The notes below the pieces were generated by a model, which worked only from the letters and a program-made list of their open reading frames with translations, was not told the DNA's origin and did not search any database. The position numbers and the translations under genes are program-made. From DASQUK01 sp046723645 (GTDB lineage: Bacteria; Actinomycetota; Acidimicrobiia; Acidimicrobiales; VFJN01): 33,986 nucleotides of DNA. The stretch is taken from NCBI GenBank assembly GCA_046723645.1, contig JBKOUY010000046.1:1-33986 (forward strand). Direction: 5' to 3'. This document shows, piece after piece, positions 31,637-33,986 of the stretch (its first letter is position 1; each line of letters starts with the position of its first letter).

Positions 31637-31702
31637 CGCTGGCAAGGACGCAGGAGGAAGGCGCAGCCGTAGCTGCGGCGACGACGAGGACGCAGTCCAG
31701 CG
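31637..31702. repeat. Imperfect palindromic intergenic element
   Basis: Outer pairs CGCTGG (31637) and CCAGCG (31697), an inner hairpin CGCAGC-CGTA-GCTGCG (31662-31677), and a direct repeat GGACGCAG at 31646 and 31688. The style recalls multi-copy palindromic elements of other genomes; I see only one copy here. It lies between hisD and the 63-residue gene, with no coding potential I trust. Confidence 0.45.
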
Positions 31703-31762
31703 GCGGAGCTGGCCGGCGAGACGCCACGCCGACTTGCGCGAGGGTCCACTAAAAACCCAGGC

Positions 31763-31954
31763 ATGGACAGCGATCTCGCCGAGCTCTCGGCCCTGGCGAC
31801 CACACTCGACGAACTGGCGACCCGGATCACCGCCGTCGGCGATCGCTACCGAGGGTCGACCCGGCCCGACGTTGCGGACGGGCTCTACGAGGTCGAGCGG
31901 TCGTTGCTCACCGCCAGCCGCCAGCTCGAGCGGGTCATGCGGTCGATGCGCTGA
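31763..31954 (+). CDS. Small conserved-looking helical protein, unknown
   Basis: A 63-residue protein rich in Leu, Glu, Asp, Arg and Thr, with a heptad-like pattern (LAELSALATTLDELATRI; LYEVERSLLTASRQLERV), likely a short helical hairpin. TAAAAA lies 7 nt before the ATG, a variant of the leaderless -10 seen elsewhere. It is followed by a hairpin at 31973-32005. No family recognised. Confidence 0.65.
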   Translation: MDSDLAELSALATTLDELATRITAVGDRYRGSTRPDVADGLYEVERSLLTASRQLERVMRSMR

Positions 31955-31972
31955 CGACCGGGTGGCCTCGAA

Positions 31973-32005
31973 CCGGACCCGGAATCCGGGCGCGGTCAGG
32001 TCCGG
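31973..32005 (+). terminator. Terminator-like hairpin after the 63-residue gene
   Basis: Outer pairing CCGGACC/GGTCCGG (31973-31979 with 31999-32005), with alternative inner hairpin CCCGG-AAT-CCGGG. It starts 19 nt after the stop at 31954. No T-run. Confidence 0.45.
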
Positions 32006-32047
32006 ATGCGCTGAAGGTGTCGCCGCACCAAACCGTGCCCGGACACA

Positions 32048-32076
32048 GCGACGGCGCCCTCGCGGGGCGCCGTCGC
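32048..32076. terminator. Strong 12-bp GC hairpin
   Basis: GCGACGGCGCCC and GGGCGCCGTCGC pair perfectly around a 5-nt loop (TCGCG). Placed between converging genes, it could end transcription from either side. Confidence 0.5.
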
Positions 32077-32104
32077 GGCGACGCCAGGCGGCGGATCCCA
32101 GCGT

Positions 32105-32202
32105 CGCATTGGAACCAGGTGGCGGGAACCTGGTCTTCACCCACGTTATCGCTCAGACCAGGGGAGAGGGTGCGCGCCGGGCCGGCATTTCTTTGCAATG
32201 CG
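32105..32202. other. Possible structured RNA or nested inverted-repeat region
   Basis: A closing helix CGCATTG (32105-32111) with CAATGCG (32196-32202) encloses three related arms: ACCAGGT (32114), ACCTGGTCT (32128-32136) and AGACCAGG (32155-32162). The middle arm can pair with either neighbour, not both. A local GCATT/AATGC hairpin lies at 32185-32201. I do not recognise an RNA family. No reading frame in 31955-32239 looks like a gene. Confidence 0.4.
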
Positions 32203-32239
32203 TTCACGACCTGATGTCGTCGCGTCGCAGGATGCTCGA

Positions 32240-32926
32240 TCAGAACGTGAAGGCCGACGGGCAGATGTCGGCCAGGACGCATGCGTCGCACCGGGGCTTG
32301 CGCGATGTGCACACCCGGCGGCCGTGCAGGATGAGGCGCAGGCTGAGGGCGCCCCGCTCGTCGGCCCGCACCATGGGGTTCAGCTCCAGCTCGACCTTCA
32401 CCGGGTCGGTCTGGCGCGTGAGGCCGAGGCGGCGCGACAGGCGGAGCACGTGGGTGTCGACCGGCAGGCCCGGCTCGCCGAGGGCCACGCTGCGCACCAC
32501 GTTGCCGGTCTTGCGGCCCACCCCCGGCAGCGTGACGAGATCCGACAGCTTGTGCGGCACCACACCGTCGAACCGCTCGACCAGCGCGGCCGCCATCCCG
32601 ATCAGGCTGCGCGTCTTGTTGCGGAAGAACCCGGTCGACTGGATGATCGTCTCGAGCTCGGCCGGGTCGGCGGCGGCCAGGTCGGCAGGCCGTGGGTACT
32701 TGGCGAAGACCGCCGGTGTCACCATGTTGACGCGCTCGTCGGTGGTCTGTGCGGACAGGATCGTGGCCACCAAGAGCTCGTAGGGGTTGGAGTGGTCGAG
32801 CGCGCACAGCTCGGTTGCCGTCCCCGGGTACTCCTCTGCGAGCCGGTCGGCCACAACGCGGGCGCGTCCCCTGGGGCTCCGGGGTCGACTGCGGGTCAGT
32901 GCCCGCCCTTGGGGGCCCTCGCTCAT
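32240..32926 (-). CDS. nth: Endonuclease III
   Basis: DNA glycosylase/AP lyase for oxidised pyrimidines. The 228-residue protein has the helix-hairpin-helix LPGVGRKTGNVV with catalytic Lys139, Asp157 in VDTHVLRLSRRLG, and the 4Fe-4S loop C-X6-C-X2-C-X5-C (Cys206, 213, 216, 222). A basic N-terminal tail of about 20 residues precedes the domain. ATG at 32926, with TAGTGT 9 nt upstream. Divergent from the CapA-type gene. Confidence 0.97.
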   Translation of the reverse strand: MSEGPQGRALTRSRPRSPRGRARVVADRLAEEYPGTATELCALDHSNPYELLVATILSAQTTDERVNMVTPAVFAKYPRPADLAAADPAELETIIQSTGFFRNKTRSLIGMAAALVERFDGVVPHKLSDLVTLPGVGRKTGNVVRSVALGEPGLPVDTHVLRLSRRLGLTRQTDPVKVELELNPMVRADERGALSLRLILHGRRVCTSRKPRCDACVLADICPSAFTF

Positions 32927-32935
32927 CGCTTGCGG

Positions 32936-32941
32936 ACACTA
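32936..32941 (-). promoter_or_regulatory. Candidate -10 box (TAGTGT) of nth
   Basis: TAGTGT on the minus strand, 9 nt before the nth ATG, slightly longer than the 6-8 nt seen elsewhere. The 65-bp gap to the divergent gene must also hold that gene's promoter (TACACC at 32979, 7 nt before the ATG). Confidence 0.45.
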
Positions 32942-32991
32942 CCGGCCGGCCATCGCGGCCAGAGCGGCCCGTCCCTGCTACACCAGCACAC

Positions 32992-33986
32992 ATGGCACGG
33001 CGGCCCGCGGCGTTGCCCGCGGCGCTGGTGGCGACACTGCTCGTGGTCGCCCTCGGCGCCATCCGCCCCGAGCCGAAGGCCGGGGCCGATGGCGGTGCCG
33101 CCCGGTCAGCGGCCGCCGCGACCGGGTTTCCCGGTGCCGGCGAACCCCGCCGGTTCGCGGAGCAGGCGGCGGCGATGGCCAGGGCGCACGCCGCGTACGC
33201 GGCCGCACACCCCCGGACGTTCACGCTGGTGGCCACCGGCGACGTCCTGCTCCATACAGCCCTGTGGGACCAGGCGCAGGCCGACGCCGCCTCGTCCGGA
33301 CACCCCGGCGGCCGCGACTTCGGCCCCATGCTCGCCTCGATCCGACCGGTGGTCAGCGGTGCCAACGTGGCGATCTGCCACATGGAGACCCCGGTCGCGC
33401 CGGCCGGCGGCCCGTTCTCGAGCTATCCCAGCTTCTCGGTGCCCCCCGAGATCGCGCCGGCCCTAGCGGCCACCGGCTACGACGCCTGCACGACGGCGTC
33501 GAACCACACCTACGACCGAGGTGCGGCTGGTGTGAAGCGGACCCTCGACGCGCTCGATGCCGCGGGCATCCGCCATGCCGGTTCCGCCCGGACTCCGGAA
33601 GAGGCCGGTGCGACCACGATGCTCGACGTCGACGGCGTCAGGCTGGCGCTGCTCTCGTACACGTTCGGCTTCAACGGCGTCCCCGCCCCCGACGGCCAGG
33701 CGTGGCGGTCGAACCCCGTCGACGAGCGCCGGATCCTGGCCGACGCCAGCGTCGCCCGGCGACGGGGCGCCGAGGTCGTCGTCGTGGCCCTGCACTGGGG
33801 CGACGAGTACGACCACCAGCCCAACGGCCAGCAGCAGGCGCTCGCCCCGCGGCTCATCCGCTCGCCGGACATCGACCTGCTGCTGGGCCATCACGCCCAC
33901 GTCGTGCAGCCCGTCGAGGCCATCGACGGCGAGTGGGTCGTGTACGGCATGGGCAACCTGATCTCCAACCAGGGCTCCCAGGGCCC
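32992..33986 (+). CDS. CapA-family (poly-gamma-glutamate synthesis type) metallophosphatase-like protein, 3' truncated by window
   Basis: At least 331 residues from the ATG at 32992, open at the window edge. Residues about 7-23 are a signal/membrane segment after a basic start, then a low-complexity Ala/Gly stretch. The PGA_cap domain begins about 76 with LVATGDVLLHTALW (Asp84, His88), followed by NVAICHMETPVAP, TTASNHTYDRG, VVALHWGDEYDHQPN and LLLGHHAHVVQPVE. Members are linked to capsule or poly-gamma-glutamate synthesis, but many are of unknown role. No PgsB/C partner is visible. Confidence 0.92.
   Translation, partial: MARRPAALPAALVATLLVVALGAIRPEPKAGADGGAARSAAAATGFPGAGEPRRFAEQAAAMARAHAAYAAAHPRTFTLVATGDVLLHTALWDQAQADAASSGHPGGRDFGPMLASIRPVVSGANVAICHMETPVAPAGGPFSSYPSFSVPPEIAPALAATGYDACTTASNHTYDRGAAGVKRTLDALDAAGIRHAGSARTPEEAGATTMLDVDGVRLALLSYTFGFNGVPAPDGQAWRSNPVDERRILADASVARRRGAEVVVVALHWGDEYDHQPNGQQQALAPRLIRSPDIDLLLGHHAHVVQPVEAIDGEWVVYGMGNLISNQGSQG

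Noticed and set aside
31955..32000. tRNA-like T-loop (GGTTCGAGGCC on the minus strand)
   Set aside because: No acceptor, D or anticodon arm can be folded around it.
32105..32202. Cobalamin, glycine or SAM riboswitch
   Set aside because: Some words (GGAACC, GGTGGCGGGAA, GGGGAGAG) look similar but the conserved cores are absent, and no gene lies downstream in a suitable orientation.
1..33986. Prophage, insertion sequence, CRISPR array or defence system
   Set aside because: No transposase, integrase, phage, Cas or restriction gene seen in any frame; nearly all genes are housekeeping or envelope type.

Overview
The window is about 34 kb of very GC-rich DNA (about 70% or more by eye) with dense, mostly leftward coding. 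It fits a high-GC actinomycete. Several traits suggest a deep lineage such as Acidimicrobiia rather than Streptomyces or Mycobacterium: separate trpF and hisA genes (no PriA-only arrangement), an endonuclease III with a full iron-sulfur cluster, a group II truncated hemoglobin, and many genes whose start codon lies 6-8 nt behind a TANNNT -10 box (leaderless transcription). The taxonomic call is inference from gene content.

Layout. 1-8.4 kb: tRNA-Leu(CAA), a tiny membrane protein, an ECF sigma factor translationally coupled to an O6-alkylguanine-DNA alkyltransferase, Bcp peroxiredoxin, two dienelactone-hydrolase-type hydrolases, a degenerate-PAP2/kinase-like membrane protein, a type I sulfatase, a small hypothetical protein, GlbO-type globin and a small CxxC/HIT-like protein. 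8.4-17.5 kb: a leftward tryptophan block, hisI-trpE, ygfZ, a membrane J-domain protein, an ABM-family protein, trpC, trpF-trpB-trpA, ending in a membrane-anchored HExxH metalloprotease whose start overlaps the trpA stop. 17.5-20.2 kb: three envelope proteins, one with a peptidoglycan-binding domain, around an intergenic inverted repeat. 20.2-23.5 kb: a solo GroES-like protein, an HTH-DUF2087 protein and hisH-hisA-hisF.

23.5-28.6 kb is a signalling module lying between the two halves of the histidine genes: a histidine-phosphatase-family enzyme, a beta-propeller-like protein, two paralogous secreted proteins, and a divergent OmpR-type response regulator and histidine kinase. Upstream of both secreted genes and the regulator lies the same direct-repeat box of the form YTAAGN-5-YTAAGG (11-bp period), a likely binding site of the regulator. 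28.6-31.5 kb: hisD-hisC-hisB with its own leaderless promoter. 31.5-34 kb: a repeat-like element, a 63-residue protein, a 285-bp non-coding stretch rich in inverted repeats, including a possible structured RNA with mutually exclusive helices, then nth and a divergent CapA-type gene cut by the window edge.

Together the window encodes much of Trp synthesis (trpE, C, F, B, A; no trpD or trpG here) and His synthesis (hisD, C, B, H, A, F, I; no hisG, hisE or recognised hisN here). I saw no insertion sequence, prophage or CRISPR array. The most interesting material is the two-component module with its shared operator-like boxes, the leaderless promoter set, and the structured non-coding region near 32.1 kb.
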